Shown: positions 25,717-37,140, counted from the first letter of the stretch. The stretch: DNA of 64,000 nucleotides from Warburgia ugandensis (GCA_035236585.1 CP141127.1:70413495-70477494), one strand, 5' to 3'. Numbers and translations are program-made. The notes: generated by a model not told the origin, from the letters alone.

Positions 25717-25736
25717 TATATATATATATATATATA
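25717..25736. repeat. (TA)10 microsatellite
   Basis: Ten uninterrupted TA units within the outer part of the N1 LTR. Confidence 0.9.
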
Positions 25737-26859
25737 TTTTAAATGAGTTCTAGTTTATTTGCATGTAATCCTAAATTGAGCATGAAAATTGTAATGTTTA
25801 GTTTTAGTATGATAATATGCCAATGATTCATTGTCTAATTTAAACATTTGAGTTACATTGAAATGCTTATATGTGATTACTACGTTGTTTTGGTATGATC
25901 CACAGTTTGGCATGATTATGAGATTTGATCATTTTACATGGTTTAGATAATGTATGAATGAGTATTATGCATAGTATTGATTTGTGATCCACACGGTTTC
26001 ATTTCATCAATTATTAGTCTATGATTAATGGGTCATATTGGGTACTATGGTACCTGATTTATTACCTTATTTTCTATTAATTTGTTTTACATGGGTGCAT
26101 TCGGCTAGTGGACACTATACTAAGAGGGTTGTAGGCTTGACCAATCCCTCTTTGAAATTTTAAATACCTAATATAGCCATGATACACAATTTTTGGTTTT
26201 GATATCATGGGAAGGCCTTGCTAGAGTTGGTCCACACGTCGTGTGTTGTGGATTGTAGTCTCCTTGCTATGGTATTGATGAATGAGCATGCAGGGAGACT
26301 TGGTCCAAGTCATTAGTGCATAGTGGTCTATGTGTTTCTGTTATGACTTAGAGAAAGCACATGATACAAGCACAATTGAGTGCTATCCCTTGTGTTGATG
26401 TGGCTCTTTGCTATAAGCATGATTAAGTGATACCATCTAAGGTAATGTGGCATGATGATGCATGAATATTTTATGGTATGAGTACTCATGACCAGATTGA
26501 TCTAGACCCATGTATGATTGGGACAACTCTACTGATGTTGAAATTATGGGCCCATGTACGATTAGCAGAACTCCACAGTTATTGTGATTTATGCTTTTTA
26601 TGAATTTACTATGATTTTGAGCTCGTGCTATTATTAACATGTTTTATAAATATCATGGATTTATATTGACACAAAGGCATTATAGATTTTGAACTCATGT
26701 GGCATCACACTGGATTTACTAATGAAAATGACATAATTGTATTTCATCTCATAAACTTGATGCAATACTTTTATATAAATGCATTCTAAGATTGTACTAT
26801 GATTGTACATAACCAAGAATTTTCTTTTAGGATGGATATGTGAGTTATGAACTCATGAT

Positions 26860-27180
26860 AAAATTATGAGTGGTTGGGACACTTGTGGGACCTGTGAGAT
26901 AGAGTATCCCTTTTGATGATGAGGTTTTACACTCATTTGAACTGTTCTACGAGTTTTACACTCATTTGAAGTGTTCTACGAGCTTTTGATGCTCTAATTT
27001 CATAGTATACTTTTTGGAAATTGACTATAATGTATTAAGAATGAGTGTTTGAGACACTATTGTGACCTGTGAAATAGGCTATCCCTACTAAAGATGAGAT
27101 TTGACATTTATTTAAAGTGTTTTATGACCTTTTGATTCTCTAATTTCATAGTATGCTTTTGAATGAAATTGTAAATGACA
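26860..27180 (+). repeat. two tandem copies of a segment of about 140-165 bp
   Basis: GAGTGGTTGGGACACTTGTG at 26,868 and GAGTGTTTGAGACACTATTG at 27,043 each lead into ACCTGTGA-ATAG, TACACTCATTTGAA-like and CTCTAATTTCATAGTAT stretches. The first unit has a further local doubling of TTTTACACTCATTTGAA. The same doubled structure is kept in N3 on the opposite strand at about 49,385-49,655. Confidence 0.75.
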
Positions 27181-27435
27181 TGGATTGCATCAGCATAGAT
27201 TTGTTGTAGGTTTTGTACTAATGTTGAACCTAAACACATTTTACTCCTTAATGAGAATTGATTATAGTGATAGGTTCATATGATTATGATTATTTTTTTT
27301 TAAAATAAAGTAGTATGCTTTTTTTGGAAATTTGAACTTTAATATATTGACTGTATCTTGGCATGAAAATTTTATTGTGTTTAAAACCATGAAACTATAA
27401 ATGAGATGTTAAGTACCTACATTAGCAATAGCTTG

Positions 27436-27467
27436 TTGAGATATTGTAATTGTTTCTAATATCTTAG
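27436..27467 (+). repeat. degenerate copy of the Tekay-LTR hairpin
   Basis: TTGAGATATT ... AATATCTTAG pair with two G-T wobbles across a 12-base loop. It lies at the position where T2 and T3 have a perfect 14-15 bp hairpin. Confidence 0.55.
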
Positions 27468-28132
27468 ATCTGAAAAAACAATCTAGAGTAAAGTAGTTCT
27501 ATTTGAAGAAGGCTTTCAAGCGAGGATTTTAGCAACATGAGATTGTATTACTAGAGTACATAACAGAGACATTTACTTGGTTACTAGAATTAATGAATAG
27601 ATTGTGGACTATCCATTTGTTTGTTGCCATATTAATTAAGGACTTATATGTATATAATGTACATAATGAATTATGGGTTGTGCATGGATAAAATTCTAGA
27701 AAGAATATAAATGTTATTTTTAAAACTATTGATATTTGAAAGACTTGGGTTTTTAAACATGTTCAAATGCATTAGTGTGGAGATAGAGTCTCCAAATATA
27801 TTTTGATAGTCATTATGGGTTTGACAGGTGTGTCATATTGCATACATTAAATACGTTGTGTCTGAGAATAGAGGAGACCATCAAATTTTTGGTTGAAAAG
27901 GAATAATCATTATGCCATTAAATACATATTTTTGTGCTTAGAATGACACTTGGGGTTTTGGAAAAGTGTGATCTTAAAGTAAAATGTCTTCAATGTTTGT
28001 TTTCTAAGAAAATTTTAAATTAGGGACCTTGACCTTTTTAAAAGATTTTGAAAATGCACTTAAAAACCTGGGTTGTCACATATAATAGTTAGATTAATAG
28101 GCATTTGTGTTTGAACAAAATATTTTACAATA

Positions 28133-28155
28133 ATATATATATATATATATATATA
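28133..28155. repeat. (AT)11 microsatellite
   Basis: Uninterrupted AT run. Confidence 0.9.
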
Positions 28156-28607
28156 AACCAAATTAACTAATCAAGTTAGATACCCATGTAACATAGAATT
28201 TCAGCCATTCTCCAACTATTTCTATTAAAGTCACAAGAAAGTTTTCCATCCAAAAGATTGAACCAAAAATCTAGGTTGTCTTACGTAGTAAACAGAATTG
28301 GAAATTCAATTTCTAAACAAATCAATGAGACCAATGAGGCCTTCAACCTCCTTCTTTCTCTTAATCTCTCTTGCTTTCTCCCACTGTTTCTTCACAACTT
28401 TTTTTCTCTTATTTTGTTCCTTCTCCTCCTCTTTCCTTCCCCAAGGGTTTCTTCTCTTGCAACAGCTCTCCATATTTTCATTCAATTTGATGTGGGTAAA
28501 AGAAAACCCTTGTTAATCAAGTTTATATGTAGCCTAGCTGCACACTTGACTTGAATTGAAAATGTATAGTTTAACATTAAAAAAAATAAAAATCAGCTGC
28601 TTACAAC

Positions 28608-28636
28608 TTAACTAAGTATACTTTAAACTTAGTTAA
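28608..28636. repeat. perfect 10-bp inverted repeat
   Basis: TTAACTAAGT at 28,608-28,617 and ACTTAGTTAA at 28,627-28,636 are separated by nine bases. It may be chance or a small hairpin. Confidence 0.6.
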
Positions 28637-28714
28637 TGACAACCCATAGATTAGCTTCTAAATGTTGTGTTACTTCACAATTTGTGGCTTTAGAGAGGGT
28701 CAAAGATTGGAAAT

Positions 28715-28716
<2 letters not shown>

Positions 28717-28770
<54 letters not shown>
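28717..28770. repeat. (CT)27 microsatellite
   Basis: An uninterrupted CT run of 54 bases in otherwise unassigned DNA, likely length-variable. Confidence 0.95.
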
Positions 28771-28773
<3 letters not shown>

Positions 28774-31700
28774 GCTGTTATTGTTGAAAATTTGGCCGGT
28801 GGCAAAGTTTGACCTCTTTTTCCTTATTTGAGAATTCTTTCTTTTTTCCAATTTTAGTTTTCTTTTACTTGAAAAAAAAGAATAATTAATGTCGTAAGAG
28901 ATTGTCTACCCTAAAAGCCGAATTTTTCCAATTTCAGTTTTTCTGATGGCAATGTGACTGTAGGGATGTCATTGATGGAAATTTTGTAATTATGGCTCCA
29001 TTTTTATTAAATTCAAAGTAGGAGGGGTCAAACTAATTGGAAGTCATGGTTCAGCAGGTATTTGTACGTCTTTATCTACTTCTTTTTACGTGTGTGTGTG
29101 TAGACCATTAAAAAAAAAAACATGATGGTAGCTTGACTTTTGTTAAATTTGGACCCTGCCTAGACATGGTCCCGAATTCCGATGTCAATCGACTAACGCA
29201 TCACGTCAGGACTTCTAAATGGATAGGATTACCTAGGCAGCTAGTTCTCTTGGAATCACTGTTTGGTACATCGATCATTTTTCTTTTTCTTTTGAAAAGA
29301 GCTGCCCAACATATCAATTGCTAATAAGCTGCTGAACTGTGGCCTCATGAGCTGGAAAACATTCAAGGACATGACATTTTGTAGTTAGTTCTTAAGTTTT
29401 GTGTCCTTATACATTCTCTTTTCAACAAAGAGAGAAGAAGAAGAGTAAACATAATTGCACAGCACGGCTGATGAGGCCGTTAGACGTAAGGATTACCAGG
29501 TAGGGGCCACACTGAAATTATATGCAATAGATAGGTTTCTGGAAATATTGCAGGAGTCAGTCACCATTGAGACATGGGTCCTCCCGACTAGTCTCTCTGC
29601 TACTTAAAGCCGCATTGCCATGAAACTGTGCATTTAGATGTGATAAACTATGCACTGGGATGTTCTTCGTCCGATTGAATAGTTGTAAACGACAACGTAT
29701 TGTGACTTACAGACTGCATCTATCTTGATGGTTTCACTAGGTCCCATTTGTTTCCCACTAGAAATTTGTTTGCTATTGAGTGGACTCTCCATTCTCAATG
29801 GCCACGAGAGGATAAGAACACGCATCCATCAACATTCCATGATTGAGAAGTGCCTTATCAGCACCTTTGAATTTGAATAGGTCCCATCGATTTGTTTTTA
29901 AATCCCTTCATGGGAAAGCTGGAATCTTGTTTGATAAAATAGCACTTTATGCCCTTTATATATGTCATTTTATTAATTCAATTTTTAATGAAATGAGAGA
30001 ATATTAAAGCTGTACAAACTCTTAGGTAATTATGTGAATTGCCAAAGCTGGATTGCAGAATTTATTATGTTTGTCTCCCTCGTACCAGGTGATGTGGATG
30101 GAGTTAATTTCCACGGGGGACTACCCTACTGTGGTCCATTTTCTCACGTTACGTGTTAAAAAGGAAAAGTCCTGCGGCCTTTTCTTCTCTTATCATCCCA
30201 AGTATTTAGTGTAGTGGTTAATTTAAAATAAGAAGGCATGACAAAAAGCCTAGGTGGCATTTTAGAATTACTGTATGTCTCCCCTGGTTATTGGAACGCC
30301 TCCAGCAGCAGGGCCCACAATATTGATGATTACGATCAGACAATTTTCTCTGCTCTATTTTTGCATATGTATGCTGGTTGATGAACTTGTTGGAAGTCTA
30401 CTACCTGGGTGGGCCCTAACCCAGCAATTCTAGATAATGATAGCTATCCAACTAGCCGTGGGCCGTTCCTCATGATTCCTGGTCCATACTCTTTCATGTT
30501 GCAAACTACTGGACAAAGTTATAATGATCCTACGTGCCTAATGTACGGTGGATATGAAAGCGATAGTCAGCCATGCTAGCAACGCAAGAGTTTAATCAAT
30601 TTCACACTTTGCCACTTTATTTTTTACCCAATTTGACCATGCAATTTCATTCATGACATCGTTGCTTTCCCTAATACACTTAAGTATGCTCTCTCTCAAT
30701 TAAAAGAGGACCTACAGGCTCCTTTTCAAACATGCTCGTGTATTTGGCTCTCTTTGGAATAATAATGTAAAGCCATCTTCAGTACCTCGGGGAGTTTATA
30801 TCTATCTTTATGCTATTCCTGTTCTTTGTAGTTTGTAGAATGTGCAAGTCGCTCTTAGTCTGGGTTGGGCTTTTGGAATGAGAATGACTGAATGGAAAGG
30901 AGATCAGGTGGTGAAAGGTGTGTCCCTCTGCATCTCAACCATAGGGGGCAGACAAGGGACCAGCACAAATTGACCTGCAAAGCTGATACTTCACTTATCG
31001 GAAGCTGATATGTCGTCACTTCGGTTTTATCTGTTGGCCTTTGATCATCTATCCACAAGTAGATTTATACTGCATCATATATGCTATGTCAACCCAAAGC
31101 TCATGTTTTTGACATAGCGATTCCTTGATCAACAATCTGTGTAGGCTATTCAATGGACCCTACCTTTGTGATCAATGGTCTAAAGTTGTTAGCTTCCCTG
31201 GATGATGCTACATATTTGATTCTTGGGGATGATGCATGCGACTATTTGATTGAATGAACCAAGGTGGATGACTTAACGACTAATATCCTGAAGTGACAAA
31301 TGGAATTACGGAAGATGTAAAGCTTTAATCAAATTGAGATGCCTGGGGTATCACCTATGCAGAATAGGGGACAACAGATGAATGGATTGGATCATCAACC
31401 ATCTTAGCCCGATAGGAGTAGATGGCGTATATTATACTAACATAATACAAACTTACGCACATGTGCGAGTGTATATGCATCTATCTATCTATATAGAGAG
31501 AGAGAGACTCTTGATTGAATGGCAGAAATCTGTTAGATCTGCATGTTTTGTTTCTTGTTACGCATTTCCTTGTTAGACTTGTAACTATAATCTCCATTTA
31601 TCTTTTGTACTTCATCTTGATTTTCTGCTAAGCTGTCCATGTCAAAATTGTTTCACCCTCCTCCTTTTCTATATCAATCTCTCTTTTGATTCTTGCCCGC

Positions 31701-32089
31701 TCTACGTTGTCTTTCATCTCCTTTATATTTGCTTCATCTTAGGGTCATAAGTTTGACTAGAAACAGGGTTCAAATTTTCAGGCTGTGCTTGTGACAAAAA
31801 TAACGTGGATCTGGATAGTTAATGATAGAGTTAAAATGACATTATTTTACACTGAAATTACATGCAAATTAACATAACAATTGCAATATAGAGAATGTTA
31901 ATTTAGAATTAAAACTGTAATTAAGATAATTTTTTTGTTGAAACACTAGAATACGGGAAAATTCAAAAAAAGAAACAAGGAAATTAAGTACCTCAAACCC
32001 CCAAAATCTATTGCTTTTTTTTTTTTTTATCCCAAAAGGGCCGTAAAATCTTAGAACAATATGTTGTCTGGCTATCATTCAGACAAGTA

Positions 32090-32645
32090 TGCTCATGGTT
32101 TTCCGTGATACCCGTTTTTTACCATTACACGTTCCCTTTTTGCTCAAGATAAGCTCTCTGCTTGTAAAATATCAGTCCTATCTAAAGATGGAAGGCTTAC
32201 TCTCCTCAAATCATCTCTTGCAAATCTGCACGTATAATATATGTCACTTTATCAATGCCCAAGCTCAAGTATCCCAGAAAATGGAAAAGTGACTTTCTAT
32301 GGAAGGGAGGTAATGAGCTGAAGACATACCATCTTGTTTCTTGGGAGAAATATGCAAACCAAACAAGATCTTAATTTTATGGAGAAAAGTGGTAAAAAGC
32401 AAACACAACCTAGGACATAATTGGCGGATCAAAGCCAAAGAATATAACAGAGGCTTAATAGTTTGGAGGGGTATCTCTGAGGATATTATTCTCTTCAAGA
32501 GCACCATTAAATTATATGTTGAGGATGACCAAAGAATACATTTCTGGAGCGATCTATGGGTCGCTAATCAAGCACTCAAAGATGTTTATGATAGAATTTT
32601 TTTAGTAGGAGATCACGTAGATTGTAGAGTTCGGAATTGGTGTTT
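32090..32645 (+). pseudogene. plant L1-type LINE ORF2 fragment (end of RT and region after it)
   Basis: About 32,148-32,280 reads SKDGRLTLLKSSLANLHV then YMSLYQCPSSSIP, which matches the plant L1 ORF2 stretch just after the RT fingers-palm part, with one stop inside. About 32,279-32,335 reads KWKSDFLWKGGNELKTYHL in another frame. From 32,341 a 105-residue frame carries GLIVWRGISEDIILFKSTIK, then DDQRIHFWSDLWVANQALKD and VYDRIFL, all typical of plant L1 ORF2. At least one frameshift lies near 32,335-32,345. It is 5'-truncated relative to a full ORF2 (over 1,000 residues) and stops near 32,645 at CACTA-like repeats. It probably continues at 46,880. Confidence 0.85.
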
Positions 32646-33230
32646 TCTAAGATGGTAAAAAGAAGGCAGTTTTAATGCAAGCGTCTTATTAAAATAAATC
32701 TAAGATCATTAAAAAACCATCTTATATAATATAATTTAATGGAATGCCTTCTCAAAACCGTCTTAAAAAGTCATTGGAGGGAGTTACAAAATTTGAAGAC
32801 TTTTGAGGGTAGAACTTAAGAAGATGGTTAGAAAAAATTGTCTTAAAAAAGCTTGTTTAAGAAGACAATTGGAAAAACCATCTTAAAAAATCTGATTTAA
32901 GAAAGAAGTTAGAAAAAACCATCTTAAAAACTTGATTAAGAAGATGGTTAAAAAAAAAGTCTTAAAAATCCTAATGAAAAAGACAATGAAGAAAAAAAAT
33001 CTTAAAACATTGTGATTAAGAAAATGGTTGGCAAAACCATCTTTGAAAATCTTGATTAAGAAGATGGTAGGAAAAACTTTGTTAAAAATATTGATTAAGA
33101 AGATGATTACATAAAACCATCACAAAGAACCTAACTAAGAAGATGGTTCTCTAAAATAGTCTTAAAAAAGTATGATTAAGAAGATGATTAGAAAGAAATC
33201 ATTTTAACAAACCCTGATGGAACATTTCCT
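32646..33230 (+). repeat. CACTA-type subterminal palindromic repeats
   Basis: A degenerate unit of about 40-45 bp repeats roughly a dozen times. Its centre is AACCATCTTAAAA, a short spacer, then TTAAGAAGATGGTT, so that each unit can fold on itself. Examples are at 32,820-32,890, 32,930-32,955, 33,000-33,080 and 33,140-33,185. Phrases such as GCAGTTTTAATG-AAGCGTCTTA (32,657) resemble CACTA/EnSpm ends, where many short repeats bind the element's own protein. The terminal CACTA word itself is not visible. Confidence 0.6.
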
Positions 33231-33599
33231 TTGTCTTGATTTCATATGATCTTTAATTCCTCAAACATACTCTTGAACATTTTTGAAGAATTGAGTAGCG
33301 TCACTATACTTGTAAACTCTTCCTCATAGCATCCACGATAGTTGGATTACCATAGTTTGAGTAAGTCTTTCTTCATTCTCATTTTTTATTTACATGATGG
33401 TAGAAAATCTCCATACATGATATGTTTTTTTCAAATTTTCTTTGCATGCACAATGTCTCCTAAAATGCCTACTAGTAGTTCATTCTTTTTTTGTGAGCTT
33501 TTATTTTTTGTCATAAAAAAATAAACACATATGGTTGGATAACTACATCAAGAGAATATTAAGAGGGAACAAAAAAGTTTATAGAGCTTGCATTTAGGA

Positions 33600-35748
33600 A
33601 ATGGATGCACATTGTAATAGCATGCTTTGTCTATACTTGAGATTTGAAAATGTGAGAGAGGTAACCATAGACGATTGAGTGGAGAGAACATTTTTCCTTT
33701 AATGGAATTGATCAAAGTTATCACCCCTAGATCTGACATGGAGAAGAACTACCTCAGGAGCCCTTGATGAGGGCAGAAAAATGTGAATATGAAGACATTA
33801 TAGAAAGTGTTTCAAATAGTACAGCTACATAAATGTTTTAAGACGCATATGATGACTTTAGTATGAACTTGAACAATTCCATGCTACATTAGAAGAAGAC
33901 AATGATCGTTGTACCTTGGATATATGGATTATACTAAGTTATTTGCAGTGGTAGAACTATGTCACTTGAAATCAATATTTGTGTTTTTAGATCAAGATGA
34001 AAGTCTTGAAAGTAATGAGTAAAATGCTACCAAAGTAAAACAATTTGCAAGGTCTATATAGGAAACAAAGAAAACCATGGCTACATTATGATTGAAGTAT
34101 TAGAAGACCCATGATTGTCCCATAAACTACATCTTGTACAGGAAGGAACATAAGGGTAAAACTAAAAGCCCAACTTGTGGATAGTTAAGATGGAAGTTGA
34201 AGAAGAGTTCAACTAAGAAGGTAGAAGACCTACTTGAAAGGTCATATGATATTTCCCCTACTCAAAGGTTCAAAAGAATGTCTCATATCTTCTCCTGGTA
34301 TAGCATGTAGAGGAGAGAGTAGTTGTTAGCTATTTGTGCCATCCAACAAATAGCCTAGTGTGGAAGCTCATAGACTTCTCGTAACCCAATTTTAGAAAAG
34401 AGTCGAGAAAGTGACGACTTGCAATATCTACAAATAAGATTTGTCCTCATGGTTCTATGAGTAGCAAATATATTTCTTAGCCTACTATAACATTTTGTTA
34501 CAACCTTTCGCCATTGCTATGCATGAAGAGGAAGTTTATGATGTTATCTATATTAATATTGGGTTCTAGGCAATTAGAGAATGACATTGATATATACTTG
34601 ACTTTGTTGATCGATTATCTTTAGACATTATAGGATTTAAGGATTGAAGCTTAGGATGCATAAGAATTAGTTATTCATCCTAAAGGCTATACAGTTATGG
34701 ATAATAAATAATATCCCTGCATACAGTAATTTGATAGGATGCACCGTGAAGGGATACAATGCTTATCCTATTTGTATTGAACAAATGTGTGTGATACAGC
34801 TTAAATATGGTAGGAATATGAAATTTCTAGGCCACAAAAGATGGTTGCACGAAAACCATGCCATTTTCAAAAGGAAATTTTTAATGTTAATGTAGAGATA
34901 AGGATAAGAAAAGGTTAAAAACCTTAATTACTCATGAGGGAAGAAGAAATCAACTAAAAGTATAAGTTTATAGTAACTCTAAGAGTTGTTAGAGAAGAAT
35001 TCAATATTTTTTGAACTAATGTGTACTAAAAATCCATGCATGTGCGACATGTACTTGATATCATGCACATTGAGAAGAATGTCTATAAGAGCTTGACTCA
35101 TACCTTACTTGACATACTAGGAAAAATAAAGAATGAACTTCCAGCTTGAATGGATCTTATAAATAAGGATTTGAAGAGAATGTTGCATCTGCAGGATTGG
35201 GGCAGTCGAAGAACATACTTGTCTAAAGCAAATTATTCGCTCAATAGGGAAGATAGACAAATAGTGCGTTAAATCCTATCGAAGCTCAATGACCTAGATA
35301 GCTACTCTTCAAACTTTAGAAACATTGTCTCCATGGAAGAGCCGAAACTATTAGGGATGAAATCACATAATTGCCAGCTCAGATGCAACAACTCTTTCTT
35401 GTAGCCATACTCAATGCTATTGTACAAAGTTATAAAATTTATGACAAAATTCTATCACTTTTTCAATGCTTTGTGCACTAAGGTGGTGGATATTTAAAAT
35501 TATGAGAAAATACATGACCATCTAGGGACAAATTTATGTGAGCTTGAGATAATATGTTCACCAACCTTCTTTGATATTATGGTACACTTAACAATGCACC
35601 TCATCGATAAGGTCAGACTCTATGTGTCAGTTTATTTATGATGAATGTACCCATTTGAGAGGTATATGAAAGTGTTAAAAGTGCATGTATGAAATCATAA
35701 TAGGCTTAATGAGTGTATCGTTAAATATTACAGTAAAGAAGAAGTGAT
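33600..35748 (+). pseudogene. TNP2-like CACTA transposase pseudogene
   Basis: Family members are DDE-type transposases that bind and cut CACTA ends in the nucleus. Pieces of the plant transposase_21 (TNP2) domain appear in order but in shifting frames. They are CPINYILYRKEHKG and KSPTCG with the zinc-knuckle Cys pair (about 34,110-34,180), RRF/RFKRM-type text near 34,260, a CMKRKFMMLSILILG stretch (about 34,520-34,565) with the NDIDIYL segment after it (34,580), and an HRRW-like word near 34,840. Later come MHIEKNVYKSLTH (35,065), CNNSFL-like text near 35,390, and a VHLTMHLIDKVRLC-like stretch near 35,590. Many stops and frame changes are present, so it is dead. It has no C-terminal part because T2 interrupts it. 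Confidence 0.8.
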
Positions 35749-36314
35749 TATAATAACCCCAATTTTTGTAAATTGATTGAGACAACCAATAAAGTTTGAG
35801 TTTTCAGAAATTCTAGGTTGGAATATTAAGTTATTGAAAATTCTATTTTTATAGAGATTAAAACATGATTTGAAACTTAGAAATTATGAATATACTCAAA
35901 AAACCGATCGAAATGACACTAAGTACATTCAATTATGAGTTAAAATGAAAAATCCCTAATTTTCTCCATTTTATGAATAAAAGGGTAAAATGGTAATTTT
36001 ACCCATAACCAAGAACTAAGACTTTAATATTTAGAATTTACTCTAAAATACAATTCCAATTCCACTAAGTATGCTCTATTCCGAGTTCGGGGGAATAAAA
36101 TGAATTTTTCTCCACAAAAGGGCAAAATGGTCTTTTCACACCTCTGTGGGGCCCACAAAGGAATCCAATGGCTAGAAAACACGTAATAAGTGGTCAAACC
36201 ACTACCATATGATATTACATAAGGAGGTGGTAGTGGAGGATCCAATGTTAATTTAATATTCAAAATAATTAAAACATAATTATTCTTAGTAATTATAAAA
36301 AATGCAAAAACACC

Positions 36315-36322
36315 TATAAATA
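36315..36322 (+). promoter_or_regulatory. T2 LTR TATA box
   Basis: TATAAATA, with the flanks ACACC and CACCTCC, is repeated in the 3' LTR at 45,874-45,881 and, on the minus strand, in solo LTR T3 at 54,918-54,925. Conservation in three copies supports it as the element's promoter. Confidence 0.7.
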
Positions 36323-36949
36323 CACCTCCAAAAATCCTCCAAATATGTTCATTAAAATTTCATCAAAATCATCTTTCTTACACTGAAAAACCAGATCTAG
36401 ATTCATTCCCAACTTGCCAAAACTCCCAAAAATCTCTTTTCTTTCATTTTCTCTCTCCTCTCTCTAAATGGAACAAGAGACCTAAATTCAATTAGGCACT
36501 CTGTTCTAAATCAAATATCACAAATCCCACTATTCAAATTGTATTAGATACCTTATCTACAAAACTCCAAATCAATTTCAAGATCTAATAGTGCAATCAA
36601 CGAAAAATAAAAAAAAACGACAAGCTATCGGGCTATTATATCATCAAAGGGATATTTCTTTAAATTGGGCAACAAATCTAAGTTTTTTCTCCAATTAGGT
36701 AAGTGGAAATACTTCTTATACTTATTTCATGTTATTTTATGAAATTATTATTTTTCTAAAATTAGTTTTAGGTTAAAATTTATAAAAATAAAGTAAGGAC
36801 AAGAACCCATCAATTTTGGGTGATGGAGGGTTCATATGGATAATCTAAGCCGTCCAATTGCTTCAAAAGGGTCCAAAACCCCTAGGGTAGAATTTCAAGA
36901 ATTTTTTTAGAGTTTTGAGCCTTTGATTGAAGAGGATTGATTGGATAGT

Positions 36950-37140
36950 CCAAAACGGACTATTCGACGTCCCAAAATCAGATTGGATCCCGGGATGCAC
37001 TGTGAAATGCCGCACAAAAATGCACCCTACAGGAGCATTTCCGGTCGCGCACCATGTGCGAAGGCGTCCCAACGAAATGAACGTGTGATAGCACAAGTCA
37101 GGGAGAGCGCATCCCGGTGACGGGTGCGCAATGACCGTTC
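36950..37140 (+). other. GC-rich, CpG-bearing patch in the T2 LTR
   Basis: It stands out from AT-rich surroundings by words such as GGATCCCGGGATGCAC, GGTCGCGCACC and CCCGGTGACGGGTGCGC. A diverged copy lies at 46,480-46,605 in the 3' LTR, and a similar patch at 63,060-63,190 in T4. The solo LTR T3 lacks it. Confidence 0.7.

Larger units (their letters stand above)
2961..28080 (-). mobile_element. N1: OTA-type Ty3/gypsy element, reverse strand, interrupted by N2 and O1
   Basis: N1 reads right to left. It has a long 5' LTR (16,928-28,080, with O1 inside), a tRNA-Asp-like primer site (16,902-16,920), a leader, a gag region (15,700 down to 14,638, continuing at 4,283), a retropepsin region, and the start of a 3' noncoding tail that stops at 2,961 against T1. 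The gag sequence left of N2 continues the gag sequence right of N2 when both are compared with N2's own gag, so N2 inserted into N1. No RT, RNase H or integrase is recognisable, suggesting a non-autonomous gag-protease group. It is an old fossil with many breaks, and its 3' LTR is not in the window. Confidence 0.7.
16928..28080 (-). repeat. N1 5' LTR, apparently chimeric, interrupted by O1
   Basis: From the primer site the LTR runs rightward. The inner part, 16,928 to about 19,413, matches the N3 LTR (for example 18,850-19,413 against 50,139-50,700 in reverse). The outer part, 19,413-19,560 plus 25,135-28,080, matches 48,559-50,139 of N3. It looks like the 3' half of a Tekay-like LTR in antisense, ending ...AACCTGGGTTGTCACA on the plus strand. 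Without O1 the total is about 5.6 kb. If the outer part is not truly LTR, the LTR ends near 19,413 and the outer part is a separate Tekay-like solo LTR in the plus direction. A TATATATAG box (minus strand, 18,546-18,554) may be its promoter. Confidence 0.5.
28081..32085. other. stretch with no gene or repeat family recognised
   Basis: These 4 kb show no domain, no retroelement motif and no repeat family that I can name. Base composition is more mixed than in the flanking LTRs, and the text has fewer poly-A/T runs from about 29,000 to 31,600. It may be single-copy intergenic DNA or the flank of a host gene outside the window. Short reading frames here (28,258-28,554; 29,133-29,324; 29,634-29,825 minus; 30,855-31,058 minus; 31,382-31,576) have no family likeness. 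Microsatellites occur at 28,133-28,155, 28,717-28,770 and 31,494-31,507. Confidence 0.45.
32646..35748 (+). mobile_element. CACTA (EnSpm/TNP2-type) DNA transposon, left part
   Basis: Subterminal palindromic repeats (32,646-33,230) are followed by about 400 bp of AT-rich spacer and then a TNP2-type transposase pseudogene reading away from the repeats. The element is cut at 35,748 by the T2 retrotransposon. The right part is not found beyond T2's truncated 3' LTR unless it is hidden in 46,616-46,880. It lies between two pieces that look like one LINE, so it probably inserted into that LINE. Confidence 0.65.

Noticed and set aside
19413-28080. Reading the outer N1 LTR as an independent plus-strand Tekay-like solo LTR
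   Set aside because: Not excluded, but the same junction with the OTA LTR occurs in N3, which two independent solo LTRs would not easily give. It is kept as the stated alternative.
28258-28554. 98-residue hydrophobic frame that might be a membrane peptide
   Set aside because: Overlapping frames of similar length exist in the same AT/CT-rich stretch, and there is no start context, homology or neighbour to support it.
32646-33230. Regularly spaced repeats that could suggest a CRISPR array
   Set aside because: The units are degenerate, palindromic and have no unique spacers. The context is a plant CACTA transposon.
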